Positions 35,386-46,714 are shown, counted from the first letter of the stretch. The stretch: DNA of 64,000 nt from Ilex aquifolium (GCA_951799425.1 OX637394.1:34136001-34200000); one strand, 5' to 3'. Numbers and translations are program-made. The notes: a model not told the origin generated them from the letters alone.

Positions 35386-35427
35386 CCAAGGTATGTCGTC
35401 TCATTTGTAAATATTTTGTTTTAATTT

Positions 35428-36312
35428 GTGTTTTATGTAATGTCTTATAATTATTATGAAAATGTATCAAATGGCCCTTATTATGAAAATGTGTGTGAGA
35501 TTTGTGATGACTATGGACTCATCTCTTGTATGTGCCAAATAAATTATCTGGTTCAAGACCTTGAATGCGAAAGTTCAAATTCAGAGTTGGACTACCTAAA
35601 TTTTTACCGCAACCATTATGATTCACCGAGTTATTCGAGTTATGGTTGGGAGAATGAACCGTATAATTTTTCATCCAATCTCACACCACCAAATGAATTC
35701 TCCCACTATCCAACATATGGGAACTCAACCGAAGTAGAATTGGAAAATGTTTGGTGTGATTTTATGCAATCCCAAATGGAATGCAATGCCCAAATGGAAT
35801 GCATTGCCCAACAACTTAATGCATTGACTAATGCTACAATTGTTATGCATGAAGAACAACACCTTGAGCATAGTCAATGTATTGAGGATGACCCCCCCAA
35901 TGAAATGCATATGGATGTTGAATCTCCCACCACTATAGATTGTGAAACATTTGATGAAGTTATTATCTTGCATGAGGCTAATGAGCCCAAGGACATTTTT
36001 CCATCTATGAGTGGTGTTGAGATTCACATTTCTCAACTTGGGGAGGACATTGCAATGGAGTTAAGTTTTGAGACTCTTAAAGAAAAATTGAATACTCCAC
36101 CTTTTGTATTGCATAAACTTGCCTATATCTTGGTTTGGTTGAGATTTTTGACTTCTTTTCCTTTGTATTGTTGGATAGATTGGTTAGAAAGGGCATTTAT
36201 ACAACACAAAAATTTTAAAATCAAAAAAATTCATGGGCGCAAGGTCATATCCGAATTGAAGCCGGATTCATATGAGCCCTTTTTGCTTTGTTTCGATGTA
36301 TATAGTAGTTAG
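35428..36312 (+). CDS. single ORF of non-autonomous element C, unknown function
   Basis: A 294-codon open frame that looks whole and starts about 115 bases after the primer site, in the gag position. I do not recognise a gag core, zinc knuckle, protease or RT. Visible features are a Tyr/Asn-rich start with repeated YYENV, a Cys cluster (CEICDDYGLISCMC), a small internal repeat (QMECNAQMECIAQQ), an acidic middle and a C-terminal stretch LAYILVWLRFLTSFPLYCWI that is hydrophobic enough to be a membrane or buried helix. It may be a diverged gag substitute or a captured sequence. A later ATG at 35443 (MSYNYYENV) is an equally likely start. Confidence 0.5.
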   Translation: MFYVMSYNYYENVSNGPYYENVCEICDDYGLISCMCQINYLVQDLECESSNSELDYLNFYRNHYDSPSYSSYGWENEPYNFSSNLTPPNEFSHYPTYGNSTEVELENVWCDFMQSQMECNAQMECIAQQLNALTNATIVMHEEQHLEHSQCIEDDPPNEMHMDVESPTTIDCETFDEVIILHEANEPKDIFPSMSGVEIHISQLGEDIAMELSFETLKEKLNTPPFVLHKLAYILVWLRFLTSFPLYCWIDWLERAFIQHKNFKIKKIHGRKVISELKPDSYEPFLLCFDVYSS

Positions 36313-38299
36313 ATTTCTTTTAACTGTTATATTTTTCTTTCTTGATGTTGTAGTGTAGAAGTTGTTTACCTCGCCCTAATTTGGACTCATTTCATTTTGA
36401 GCATCATCATAGACAAACTCATTCAATATCATGTTTTAGTCTAAGTTAGGGGGTGTAAACAAGCTTTTTGTGTTTTATTAATGTACATAGATAAAAAAAA
36501 AAAAAAAGGGTATCTCATTTCCCAATTTACTTTCGTTTTTCTCATTTGCATGATTCCTTGTGCATTGAGGACAATGCATGGTTTAAGTTGGGGGGTGAGG
36601 TGCACCATTCACATGTTCCACCACTTTGTGTATAGAATAAATTGGAAATGTGAAAATTTTGAAAAATTTTGGACAATTTTTGCGAAAAATAGTCAATATT
36701 GAACTATATTCCTCTATCCTAATTGTTATGGGATTTGTGAATTGCTTGATCTTCATTTTGAACTTTGAATACATGAGCACATTATAGAAGTTTATCCTAT
36801 GCTTGAGTATCACATATGTGTTTTCTTTCAAACTCAACCATTGTGCACCATGAACTTGTAATTTTTGCAATTTACGGATTGAGTTCACATTTAGTGCTTG
36901 ACATGAATAGTGGAGATGAGTAAGGACCCATGAGAGCTTTAGTGCCAATTCTTTTTGGAGTAAACTTACATTTACTCAAGGAACAATTCTTAATTTTCAA
37001 ATTTGTTCAATAGTCTCATTATGCTTGTTTTGGTTAGGTGTGTTTGGGTAGTTAATTGACTTTGTCTTGATATGTACAATGCTCTCCCATGCCTATCTAA
37101 AGATGATCTTAGGCCATTTTTGAATGCTTTGAGCCTTAGCCTTTTTCTTGTGAAATTTATCCCTAGTGCCATGATTGAGCCTTAATTGAATTCATTTCTA
37201 TGCCACACATTGAACCAAGCCAAAGAAAATAAAAAATACCTACCTTACCTTGGTTGTTCCTAAAACAAAAATGAGTGATTGCAAAAGAAGGAAGTATGGT
37301 GTGGAAAATCAAACAAAAGGGATGAAAGATGTTGAAACTCAAAAGAGTTTAATGGAAAAAGAATGAAAATCCAAGAAAAGGAGAGAAATGGAGTGAAAAA
37401 GGAGAAAAAGAATAAGAAAAAGAAAAGGGAAAAATGTAAAGGAAAAGAAAGAAAAGAAACAAAGGGTGTGGTGATGGTGTGAAAATCAAAATCCCATAAA
37501 AGGGAAGTGTTTTTCTAAGATTAAGGTCATTCACTCGGAACAACCCTCTTTGTTATCCTATATCCTTCGTTTCCCTTACCACAACATCTCCCCAAGGCCT
37601 CATTACAACCCATGAAAGTCCTAAAAGATCTAGAGAAGCATGGGGGATGCATACGTTTAAAAGAACAAGAGAAGTTGATTTTGCTATCTAATGCCCTAGC
37701 ATTCCTTTCATGAGATTATGCCAAGGTTGTTTCATTTTTATGCATACTTCATTTTTGGATTATATGTGAGCATACTTTGTTTTGTGCACAAGATTCCATC
37801 TCACATATACACATGGAGAGCATGCCCGGATAATCATAGTGTTATTCATTTTGAGAGAACACCCTTGGTGAGTTTTTGCATCGAAGCTTAATGTGGATGG
37901 CAAAAGTAAATGTGAACTCCATTGTGTAAATGTTTAAATTACATGTTCATTTCACACACACATGAGATTTGAAAGGAAATGTGTATGTGGATACTCTAGA
38001 ATAGCATTTACGGCTATGATATGTCTCATGTGTGATTTGTTCGGGTGTTTGAACCAAGTTGTTTTTAGTATCCCATTGCTAATTAAGATAAGGGAATATA
38101 TTTTTAAATATTGGATACTATGAAAAGAAGTTTGTAGGTACCTTCACTGGAAACCTTCACGAGACAAAACTCGTCCACTAGGGATCACCTAGGGGTTTAA
38201 AGGCTTGTTGCATGTGCTAAATGCAATATCGGAATTAATATATGTTTATTTTGTTTTTCTTGTTTTTTACGTTTTGTTTGCTAGGGACTAGCAAAGCTT
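36313..38299 (+). other. non-coding 3' region of C
   Basis: About 2 kb without a gene that I can support. It contains the internal module (CATTGAGGACAATGCATGG at 36560-36578, then aagttggggggtgaggtg) shared with F near 12600-12650, an A-rich run at 36486-36507, and segments shared with F's spacer and with the family-A 3' regions. Confidence 0.55.
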
Positions 38300-38312
38300 A
38301 AGTTGGGGGGTG
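38300..38312 (+). other. polypurine tract of C
   Basis: aagttggggggtg directly precedes the 3' LTR start TGATGAGTGTGT. Confidence 0.85.
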
Positions 38313-40184
38313 TGATGAGTGTGTAATTTTTCATATTTCATGGCCTCATTGCAAGCATTTCAACTCAACTTTTGCATATAAGTGCTTAGAAGTTAGCCGT
38401 TTTGAACTATAATGTTGATATTTTGATGTTGCAACCTTTTATAGCTTAAATGATTGATTTTAGGACATTGCAACCTTGATGGATGTGTGGTGAAGGCATG
38501 GACACAATACATGAAGAATTGGAGGCTTAAAAGTGAAGAAATCAAGAAGGCATTGGTGCTTGGGAACAAGGGCATCAGCAGCCACATCGTTTGGAAGTAC
38601 TGCCTCGGAGTTCCTCCATTTTGACCATGATCTACTCAGAATTTGGAAAAGTTCAAAACATGAAAGTTGTAGATATGGGTGTCTTCTATTTGGTGTCCAA
38701 ATTTCAGCCCAATCCAACGATTGGATCAAAATTTATGCCGATTCTACCAAAAGTGGTCCAGAGCAGAAAAGATGGTACCGGTACGCGTACCGGTACGCCG
38801 AAGTTTCTGGAGTGCTGCGTACCGGTACGCCTACCGGTACGCTCTCCTGAAGCAGCCCCGATGCTCCTGCAACTCAGCCCCACTTGCTTGGGGGTCCCAC
38901 CATCGATTCTCTCACGTTTCCCCCAACATTTCCTTACACAACCATGTCTCTCTTACACCTTATGAAAGACTTTTGAGGCTTGACATTAAAAGAGGAAGAG
39001 AGAGAAATGGGCTGCCATGTGGGTAGCAGGCAGCCTGTCCAAGGCTTCAACTCAGCATGGAGGCTCTGCACACACCTTGGGGGGACCACCATACACGAAA
39101 ATGGAAGACTCTCACACTCCATATACTCAGCATTATTCAGCATTGCAGAGAGGTTGGCTACCTAAGCTTAGGAGTAGAGATAGAAAGCTCCAAGGGGGAA
39201 GATGATGAATAGTGCTCAAAGTGACGTTTTTGCATTTTTCTTCCACTCTTTCACTTGTAGTTTAATGTAAGAACCTTGTAAGCTTCATTTATTGTCTTTA
39301 ATCTCATTCCTTTCAAGTCTATTGCAAGTTTACTTACATGTTCTTCATTTCACCATTGTTATGCTTTCATGTTCTTCATTTTTTGCTTAAAATGGGTTTT
39401 GAATATTTCTCTTCATAGCTTTAGATTTCTTGTTGTAAGTTAATTTTCATGCTTCATGTCTTCATTATATGTCTTTACATTATGCTTGTCTTTCATTTTT
39501 ATGTATGATTAGCTAGGATTTAAGTTGGTTAATCCAAGGGAAAATTCCTCTTGGGGATTCCATTTCAACTCTTCATCTTTCCTCCCTTTTGAGTCAAATG
39601 GTTCGGTTTGATGGGGTTGAGAGTGGATGAGTTGGTGAGCCTTTGATATTCCGTAGGCCTTGTCACGGTTTATGCTTAGATTACTCACCAATCTCGTCCC
39701 TAGCTTCCCCCGAATCAATCGTTCATTCATGCTCAATCGGAGGAAGGCTTTGAGTTGGCTTGACATTCCCATTGGAGTGAACCTTTGTGGTTAATCAACA
39801 CTTGCTTTATTTGCATTTTCATTTACAAACCAAACACAAAACTCAAACAAAAGATTTTACATTTTCTTTTCACTTTTGCAAAATCACTTTCACAAAACTC
39901 CCTTTCCTTCCCTGAGGAGACGACTTTGGAATACTCTTCCAAGTAAAACACCGACAACGAAAGACTCCTTGCGATTGGGGAGCACTTTTGTTCACCACAC
40001 ACGCATTTCATTCCATCTATTTTGTTCATCACATTTCCATTCACATCCATTTTGTTGTTGTTTCCTATCTTCTTGCATCATCCGGAGGGAGAGTGACACT
40101 CCCCCATCACTATAAGCCACATACACACATTGAGGGTGAGGGTGATGTTACGAGGTTAGGAACGACGCAATTACCAATCAATCA
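38313..40184 (+). repeat. 3' LTR of C (Y family)
   Basis: It starts TGATGAGTGTGTAATTTT and ends ACCAATCAATCA. It aligns with solo LTRs Y1 (13739-15600) and Y2 (20353-22237) and with 63419-64000, and only distantly with C's own 5' LTR. The GTACCGGTAC module is at 38774-38841 with a TTTCTGGAGTGC spacer. Confidence 0.88.
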
Positions 40185-40370
40185 ATATTCTGTCCAGGAA
40201 AACTCATATCTCACAGCAAATCTCAAGGGTTACAATCAATAGGTCTCTACCACTGCTTGCCTTAGAAATATCAACAAAAGTTCCATGTGGATTCGACTCC
40301 GGACTCAAACCGGATTATTACTACAGCTTGACCGCCTGCACTTGGGTGTACACATTTCGGATCAAGAACA
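40185..40370 (+). repeat. 3' LTR of B, second part
   Basis: After the duplicated atatt (40185-40189) the B LTR continues with CTGTCCAGGAAAACTC and ends CGGATCAAGAACA at 40370. B's target duplication gggat follows at 40371-40375. Confidence 0.93.
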
Positions 40371-40375
40371 GGGAT

Positions 40376-41640
40376 CCACCTTTCCATCCCCTTCAACTCT
40401 TCAACCTTTTCTTGATCATCCAACTTCTCCAATTCAACCAATTCTTCCTCCTTGAGTTTCAACATCCCTTCTAACTCCAAGTGCTCCTCAATCAAAGTGT
40501 CAATTCTATTGACCTCATTTGCCTCCTCATCATCCCCTGGTTGCTTTGCCAAATTGAAGACATTAAGTTCCATTGTCATGTTCCCGAATGCCAATTTCAT
40601 CAAACCATTCCTGCAATTTATCACTGCATTAGATGTAGCAAGGAAAGGTCGCTCAAGTATCACGGGGATTTGGGAACTAAGATTAGCAACAGGATGAGTG
40701 TCCAATACAATAAAATCGACTGGAAAATAAAACTTATCAACTTGAACCAACACATCTTCCACTACTCCCCTTGGTGTGCGGATGCTACGATCCGCTAATT
40801 GAAGTGTAATTGAAGTAGGCTTCAACTCCTCAAGCTTGAGTTGTTGATACACGGAGTAGGGAAGGAGATTGACACTTGCTCCCAGATCAAGCAATGCTTG
40901 TTCAACCCGGCAATTTCCTATAATGATGGCAATTGTTGGAAAACCGGGATCTTTGAATTTGGGAGGAGTGTTGGTCCTCAAAATGGAGCTCACTTTTTCT
41001 GTCAAGAATGCCTTCTTCCGGACATTTAGCCTCCTCTTTACCGTGCATAGATCTTTCAAAATTTTGGCACATGACGGTATTTGCTTGATGGCATCGAGGA
41101 GCGGGATATTGATTTTTACCTGCTTAAACATGTCTAAAATATCATAATAATTAGCCACCTTGACAGGTGACTTCAACCGATGGGGGAAAGGGGCAGGCAT
41201 AGGAGGAATACACAAGCTATCATCAATCACATGTTCATTTTCAATTTGCTCATTTTCTTTGTCTTTACTCATTTCACCTTTTTCGGCCACACGTTCCTTG
41301 GCCTCACCCTCAATGGAATCACCCTTGATGGACTCTTCTATTGGCAATGGTGCCTTGGGTGGAACCTTTGGCACTATGGTCTTTTCAATTTGTTTGCCAC
41401 TACGAAGAGTGGTGACCGCCTTGAGGTGCTCACAACTCTCTTGGGTGGGCTCAACTAATTCAATCACATTTTGGCCCTTGGGATTTTGTTGGGGTTGAGA
41501 GGGGAATTTCCCCTTCTCTTGTTGAGACAAGCCTATGTGATTGGTGATCTTTGTGAGTTGAGCTGAAATGTCTTTATTGAAGGTGGTTTGGCTTTGAATG
41601 AAGGCGTGGACCACATCTTCCAAACTCCTTTTATGAGGTG
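40376..41640 (-). pseudogene. gag C-terminus and protease of F
   Basis: On the minus strand this begins in late gag (MEDVVHAFIQSQTTFNKD, TTLRSGKQIEKTIVPK) and runs through PAPFPHRLKSPVKVANYYDI. The aspartic protease (LLDLGASVNLLPYSVY, IRTPRGVVEDVLVQVD, PVILERPFLATSN) and an acidic linker (EANEVNRIDTLIEEHLELEG) follow. It stops at B's insertion site; the continuation toward RT is found at 17694. It belongs to a broken element. Confidence 0.82.
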
Positions 41641-41683
41641 GTTGGTAGTTGGAAGAACTAGATGGGCCTTGTTGGGAGAAATT

Positions 41684-43234
41684 TTATGAATTCGGACTTT
41701 GAGAGAAATTTTGTGGGAGAGGATTGGATTGGTACCCTTGCGGATTGGACCGTGGGTATTGGGAGCTAGAAGCTTGCCCTTGGCCTTGATATTGAGATTG
41801 GTACTGACCTTGCTTTGGAGGTGTAGGAGATGTGTATGTGTTTGAACCATAGGGGATGGGGTTCTCATTCCTCCAACTGAAATTAGGGTGATCACGATAC
41901 CCCGAATTGTAAGTGTTGGAATTTGAAGGAAATGATTGTCTTGGTTGGTTGAAGGCATTGACTTGTTCATGGTATGCTTCTTTAAGTGTCGGAATGCTCG
42001 GACACTCCGATGTGGAATACCCAACACCACCACAAATAGAACAAGCCTCCTTGGTTCTTGACACATGAGACACCTCTCGTCTCCTATCCACCTCAAGGCT
42101 ATCTACTTTCCTAGACAATTTGGAAATTTGTGAAAGTAGATCCTCCCTGTCTTTCAAGTCATATATCCCTCCCCTTTGTGATTGACTACTAACTGGCAAT
42201 GTCCTAGGTACATCATTTGGATCCCTAACATCCCAAGATTGTGCATTTTCAGCCAAGGTACCAAAGTAGTCGAGGGCCTCATCAGGGTCTTTGTTCAAGA
42301 ACTCACCATTGCACATCATGATAATGAATTGTCTATGGTTTGGTGTGATACCTTCGTAGAAGAAACTCACCAATTGCCACGATTTAAAACCATGATGTGG
42401 TATGGATTGAATCAAATCCTTGTAGTGATCCCAGCATTAATAGAATTGCTCATTGAGTTTTTCAGAAAAATTTTGAATTTCTTTTTTAAGAGAAGTGGTT
42501 CTGTGAACCGGAATTTTTTTTTTTTAAAAAAATGAAACTATTTGGTCCCAAGATAACATGGTCCGAGGCCCCATGGAATCAAGCCAAATTCTTGCCTTAC
42601 CATTCAAGGAAAAAGGGAACAATTTCATCCTCGCTATCTCTTCCATGTTGTAATTTGGGATAAAGGTTGCAACCATTTCCTCATAAGACCTTATATGATT
42701 ATACGGGTTTTCATTCTCGATCCCATGAAATTTAGGGAGTAGTTGCAACATCCATGGTTTGATTACAAAGAGATGAGCTTGGACGGGAAGAAGGATGCAT
42801 GATGGTGTGGTGCTACGGGTTGGTTGAAGGAACTCCCGCATTGTCCTTGCCGGAGGGTCAAGTTGGATGTTCCCTTCATTCCTAGGTGGGGGAAATTGCA
42901 CTCGTGGGTTGGGCATCCTAGGTGGTTGCAATCCCCCACCCCTTTGCATATTCGGGTTAGCATCCACATTATCAAAAGCATCGGGAGGGGGATATTGCAT
43001 TCGTGGGTTAGGCATCCTAGGTTCGGGTAATCCTCCACCCCTTTGAGCATTTGGATTTGCACCGACATTATCAAAGTTTCCACCCCCTTGCATGTTTGGG
43101 TCGACACCCACATTTTGAAAATTGTCACCCACATCCTCGGGTGCGTCTTGGTCAATGTTCATGTTGGGGCCTAAGGTTTGTCTAAATAATCGGTGATAGT
43201 CGTCCCTTTCCCACATGCAACAAGATATATACAA
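41684..43234 (-). pseudogene. gag of F, broken
   Basis: The start is probably the MWERDDYHRLFRQ methionine near 43216. A repetitive region follows (units with NPNMQRGGGL..PRMPNPRMQ, at least three), then the Ty3/gypsy gag core (MREFLQPTRSTTPSCI, LLPKFHGIENENPYNHI, MKLFPFSLNGKARIWLDSM). The distal part has HHGFKSWQLVSFFYEG, NGEFLNKDPDEALDYF, a coiled helix (LLSQISKLSRKVDSLEVDR) and a zinc-knuckle region. It is broken, with about two or three breaks. It packages the RNA in the family. Confidence 0.75.
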
Positions 43235-43283
43235 ATGAAATTATACACAAACAAGAATATGTACACGAGACAACGTACCTCAG

Positions 43284-43313
43284 CCCGTGATGAAGATCAC
43301 AGGACTTACCTCC
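43284..43313 (-). other. leader splice-donor-like site and hairpin (F)
   Basis: On the minus strand GAGGTAAGT (43313-43305) is followed by an inverted repeat (43303-43284) with an eight-pair stem and CUUC loop, equivalent to the leader elements of C and D. Confidence 0.5.
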
Positions 43314-43352
43314 GTTGTTCGGAAATCACCTCCTTGGTTTGACACTTGCCTT

Positions 43353-43369
43353 CCTCGGCAACGGCGCCA
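43353..43369 (-). other. primer-binding site, tRNA-Asp (F)
   Basis: The minus strand reads TGGCGCCGTTGCCGAGG, a near-exact complement of the tRNA-Asp 3' end, three bases after the LTR. Confidence 0.88.
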
Positions 43370-43372
43370 AAA

Positions 43373-44859
43373 TGATTGAGCAGAAACGGTGTTATTCCTA
43401 ACCCCTTAAATACTATCCCTTAGAAGCCGAAGTGTATGAACGAAAAGGAGTGTCACTCTCCCTTGGGATAGTGTCAAAAGAAAAGGGCAAGGGGAAAGGA
43501 AATAGGTTGGTGGAAATGTGATATGTGAATGGACAAAAATGCTCCCCAATCACAAGGAGACTTTCGTGGGTCGTGTTTTACTTGGTGGTATTCCAAGGTC
43601 GTTTCCACGGGGAAGGAAGTAAACCAATTTGAAAGTGATTTTGGGAAAATAAAGTGTAAAAATTCTTGTGGTGGAAAGTTGTTTGGTGAAATGTGTTTTG
43701 GTGAAAATGAAATGAGAAAGCAAGTGTTGGCAATTCCAAGAGGTCCCTCCAATGGGTATACCATCTCAACTCAAATCACTCATCCGATTGAGCACGAATG
43801 AATGATTGATTCATGGAAAGCCGAGGATGATGTCGGTGAGTATCTAAGCATAAACCATGACTAGGCCTACGGATTATCAAAGACTCACTGAATCATCCAC
43901 CTTCAATCTAGTCAAACCGAACCATTGGACTCTAAAGGGAGGGAGGAGAAGGAGTTGAAATGGTATACCCAAAGGGAGATTCCCCTTGGTCTTGCCAACT
44001 AAAGGATTTAGCTACTCATACATGAAATGAAAGTGACAATGTAAAGAGAGTGCATTGCAAAAATATGAAGTTCTAGAGTCACTAAATGCAATAAAACACA
44101 AGCTAAAAGTGAAAGCATTTCAATCCCATTTTTTTTACAGCTAAGACAATGAAAGACTTGAAGCATTAATGGTAGAAACTTTAGAAGAGCATTAAACTAG
44201 CCTGGAACATGAAGGTAAATAGCATTAATGACATTCAATGAAATTCTAAAGGTTCATACCATTGATTACAAGACAATGCAGTAGAAGAAATGCAAAAATC
44301 ATAACTTTCTCTCTCTAAAACTACTATTCATCCTCTTCTACGCCTGGAGCTTCTCTCTCTATATCCTTATGTTGATATCTATTCCATGCTATAGAATCCT
44401 CAACATTGGAGAGCTTGGCCTCCCCAAAAAACGTACCTGGAGTGGTCCTGTAGCTCCCTGAAGTGACCCCCATCAGTAGGGTGCAGCAGGAATGGCCTGG
44501 ACAGGGGAGTGCAGAGCTTGTCTGCACACCCAGCTCCTCCTCTCTTCTCTCTCTTCATTGATCACCCAAGCCTCCAACATCCAATCAAAAGTGTAAAAGT
44601 GGTGAATAGTATTGTGGGTGTGTCAGGGAGAGCTGATGGTGGGACCCTCAGAGCAGCAGATCTTGAAATGCAGAGATTCGGGGCAGACTCAGCAGACAGT
44701 ACTGGTACAGTACCGGTAATGCATACCGGTACGGTTTCTCTGTTTCTTTCTGATTTTTTTCAACTTCTGAGCTTTACTTTAACCTTTCCTTCGCCCCCAA
44801 ACATCCCAATGCATTTGGGAAGGCCTTAAAAAGCCTTATTTAGGGCCTTGCAACTGCAA
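43373..44859 (-). repeat. 5' LTR of F (X family), truncated at its U3 start
   Basis: It aligns with F's 3' LTR from the CAATCA end at 43373 up to the phrase GGGCCTTGCAACTGCAA near 44859, where the match stops about 110 bases short of the expected TGATTAG start. A GTACCGGTA cluster lies at 44697-44735. The missing end is replaced by filler and a family-A LTR. Confidence 0.87.
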
Positions 44860-44902
44860 GCCAGCAAATTTTCACCAGCAAATTTGAAAATTTTCACCAG
44901 CA
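44860..44902. other. filler DNA at a deletion junction
   Basis: Between the truncated X LTR and a truncated A LTR lie 43 bases with two copies of AATTTTCACCAGCA (44867-44880 and 44889-44902) separated by AATTTGAA. The sequence matches neither LTR. Short templated repeats of this kind are typical of end-joining repair. Confidence 0.65.
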
Positions 44903-46071
44903 TCTTAGCTTTAGTCCAACATCTCTTAGCTTGTTATAAAAGTAGTTTTATGCTTATGCTTTCACTTACATGCATAGAAGGGAGTTAGTTCATCTTTTGG
45001 TTGAGGAAGCAACCCTCCATTCCTTGGTTGAGGAAGCCACCCTCCAAATGTGACTAGCTTTCTTCTACTTTTAATGTTTATGTACTTCACTTCCATTGCT
45101 TGAGCTTCTTTCTTTCTTAAAGGAGTGAAACTCTTCCACTTTTCTAGAGCTTTACCAAAGCCGTGAAGGGTGGAACGTGATTCACTCATTCTTTGTTAAA
45201 GATTGGCTCCTTGTTTATTGTTATTTCATTTTGTAAGTCCTCTACTTGGAGGGATGAGCATCACCTACTTTTCTAGCTTTACCAAAGCCATGAAGAGTGA
45301 GTAGTTTCTCATTCACTCTTTAGTAATAGGAGAAAGACATGTATAAATTATCTGGGAATTATATTTGTGTATTGTTCTTATGCTTAACGTTTGTTTCTCC
45401 TTACTTATTGGATGATTGATTGCATCTGGCAAAGCTAAGGTACTTTGTATAACCGTGGGCTCTTTCTATGACACAGATGACTCTTGCATAGAAAGACTCA
45501 TCGGTTCAAGGCAAGTACCCCGACTAAATCTTCATGACTACCCTTCAATCCTCCCCATTATTGTGCTTCACTTAAAGAATGGAATATTAATGTCATGGTT
45601 GGATGTCTTGTAGAAACACTTGCTAGTTTGTAGACGGGTTAAGTCTCGGCACAGAAAATTCTTGTAAACTTCTAGAAAGACATCGGAATCATGTTCTTAA
45701 TTCTCACAGTCCATCTTTATCTTCCAATTAACTTGCTGTTGACACGGGAGTTAATTGAGTTACCAAGCACAAGTATAACAAACCGGATAATTAACTATAT
45801 GTCCAGATCCTTGAACTAAAGAGTGACTCTTTTTCATTAGAGCTTATCTCATATTTTGTTAAGAAAATTCTTTTGGAAAGAATCTTATATTCTGTCCAGG
45901 AAATCTCACACCTCACAACAAATCTCAAGGGATACAATCAATAGGTCTCTGCCACTGTTTATCTCAAAAATACCAAAAAAAGTTCTCTGTGGATTCGACT
46001 CCGAACTCAAACTGGATTATTACTACAGCTTGACCGCCTGCACTTGGGTGTACACATTTCGGATCAAGTCA
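44903..46071 (+). repeat. family-A LTR, truncated (U3 with palindrome array missing)
   Basis: It begins in the middle of the LTR (TTAGCTTTAGTCCAACATCTC, equivalent to about 18418 in B's LTR) and runs to the normal end ATCAAGTCA at 46071. About 700 bp including the TTCGAA array and TATA box are missing on the left. It sits in the 5' internal region of element G, so it was probably a solo LTR or element end inserted in G before the deletion. Confidence 0.82.
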
Positions 46072-46702
46072 GACAGCCCCTCCACAAGCCTACTCACCAA
46101 TAAAAACCGTACAAACCTAAATATATTTATATAGATACGAAGAGTTTGACCTATCCAACAATACTACCCTATTTAAACCACATGTATAAGAGTCATAATA
46201 GGTCTCTCTAGGGCAAGACTTTTATTAGAGACATATTAGTCTTCTTTAATTATTTTTATCCTTATATATATATAATTACTCCTAGGTAACCAATGCACCA
46301 AAATAAAATAATATTTCCCAATGTTTCCCAATGTGGATTCTATACCTTGGGTACACGACATCTCCTAACTCAAAACCACCCGTAGGAGTTGCCACTGTCA
46401 AATCAAACTCAAGTGTTTTGGGTTCCACACCTAATCACACTGCTACTCTAGGAGACACGACATAATGTATAGACCTTAAGATTACATTAGTGTCAATCAC
46501 ATTTCTTACAATACCCTTACCATCCCTTTTAGCAACTATCTCATGTTTGTACAAAATACCAAGCAAATTAACTAGCCTGAGTCACTACACCAATCATGCT
46601 ATTAACTAGTAAACATCATTCTTTATCCCACAAACTAAAGTCAAATAAAGCCTACACAACCACTCAGATCCAGCCTAATCCACTGGTAATTCATAAACCT
46701 AG

Positions 46703-46714
46703 GCTCTGATACCA
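46703..46714 (-). other. primer-binding site, tRNA-Met (G)
   Basis: The minus strand reads TGGTATCAGAGC, then CTAGGTTTATG, matching the 3' end complement of initiator tRNA-Met, four bases inside the LTR end. Confidence 0.8.

Larger units (their letters stand above)
33590..40184 (+). mobile_element. non-autonomous Athila-like element C with unlike LTRs
   Basis: A 6.6-kb insertion in B's 3' LTR, flanked by atatt (33585-33589 and 40185-40189). It has a 5' LTR of the X family, a tRNA-Asp primer site, a leader, one open frame (35428-36312), a long non-coding part with the internal polypurine module, a polypurine tract and a 3' LTR of the Y family. It has no protease, RT or integrase, so it would depend on an autonomous relative. 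The two LTRs start and end alike (TGAT...AATCA) but belong to different subfamilies, which is unusual for one insertion. Confidence 0.85.
17695..40375 (+). mobile_element. Athila-type LTR retrotransposon B (family A) with 5-bp target duplication
   Basis: The element runs from 17700 to 40370, flanked by gggat at 17695-17699 and 40371-40375, and is inserted in F between protease and RT. It carries both LTRs, primer site, gag, protease, pol, a small Cys-rich ORF, env-like ORF and polypurine tract. It is interrupted by solo LTR Y2 in gag and by element C in the 3' LTR. Subtracting these leaves about 14.2 kb, a normal size for a large Athila-type element. In the first 190 bp of the two LTRs I count about 6 differences, which suggests roughly one to a few million years at commonly used plant LTR rates. 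The gag-protease part is broken in a few places; pol and env-like frames look whole. Confidence 0.92.
7297..44859 (-). mobile_element. Athila-type LTR retrotransposon F (X-family LTRs), with nested insertions
   Basis: Read on the minus strand it has a 5' LTR (44859-43373, start truncated), tRNA-Asp primer site, leader, gag, protease, RT-RNase H, integrase, long spacer, palindrome array, env-like ORF, polypurine tract and 3' LTR (8887-7297). A solo Y LTR (13739-15600) splits the integrase, and the whole of element B (17700-40370) is inserted between protease and RT. In about 250 bp of the two LTRs I compared by eye I count about 10 differences, mostly transitions. That suggests moderate age and makes F older than B. 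It is broken in several places. The left flank atcat (7292-7296) would be the target duplication; the right partner is lost at the filler junction. Confidence 0.85.
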
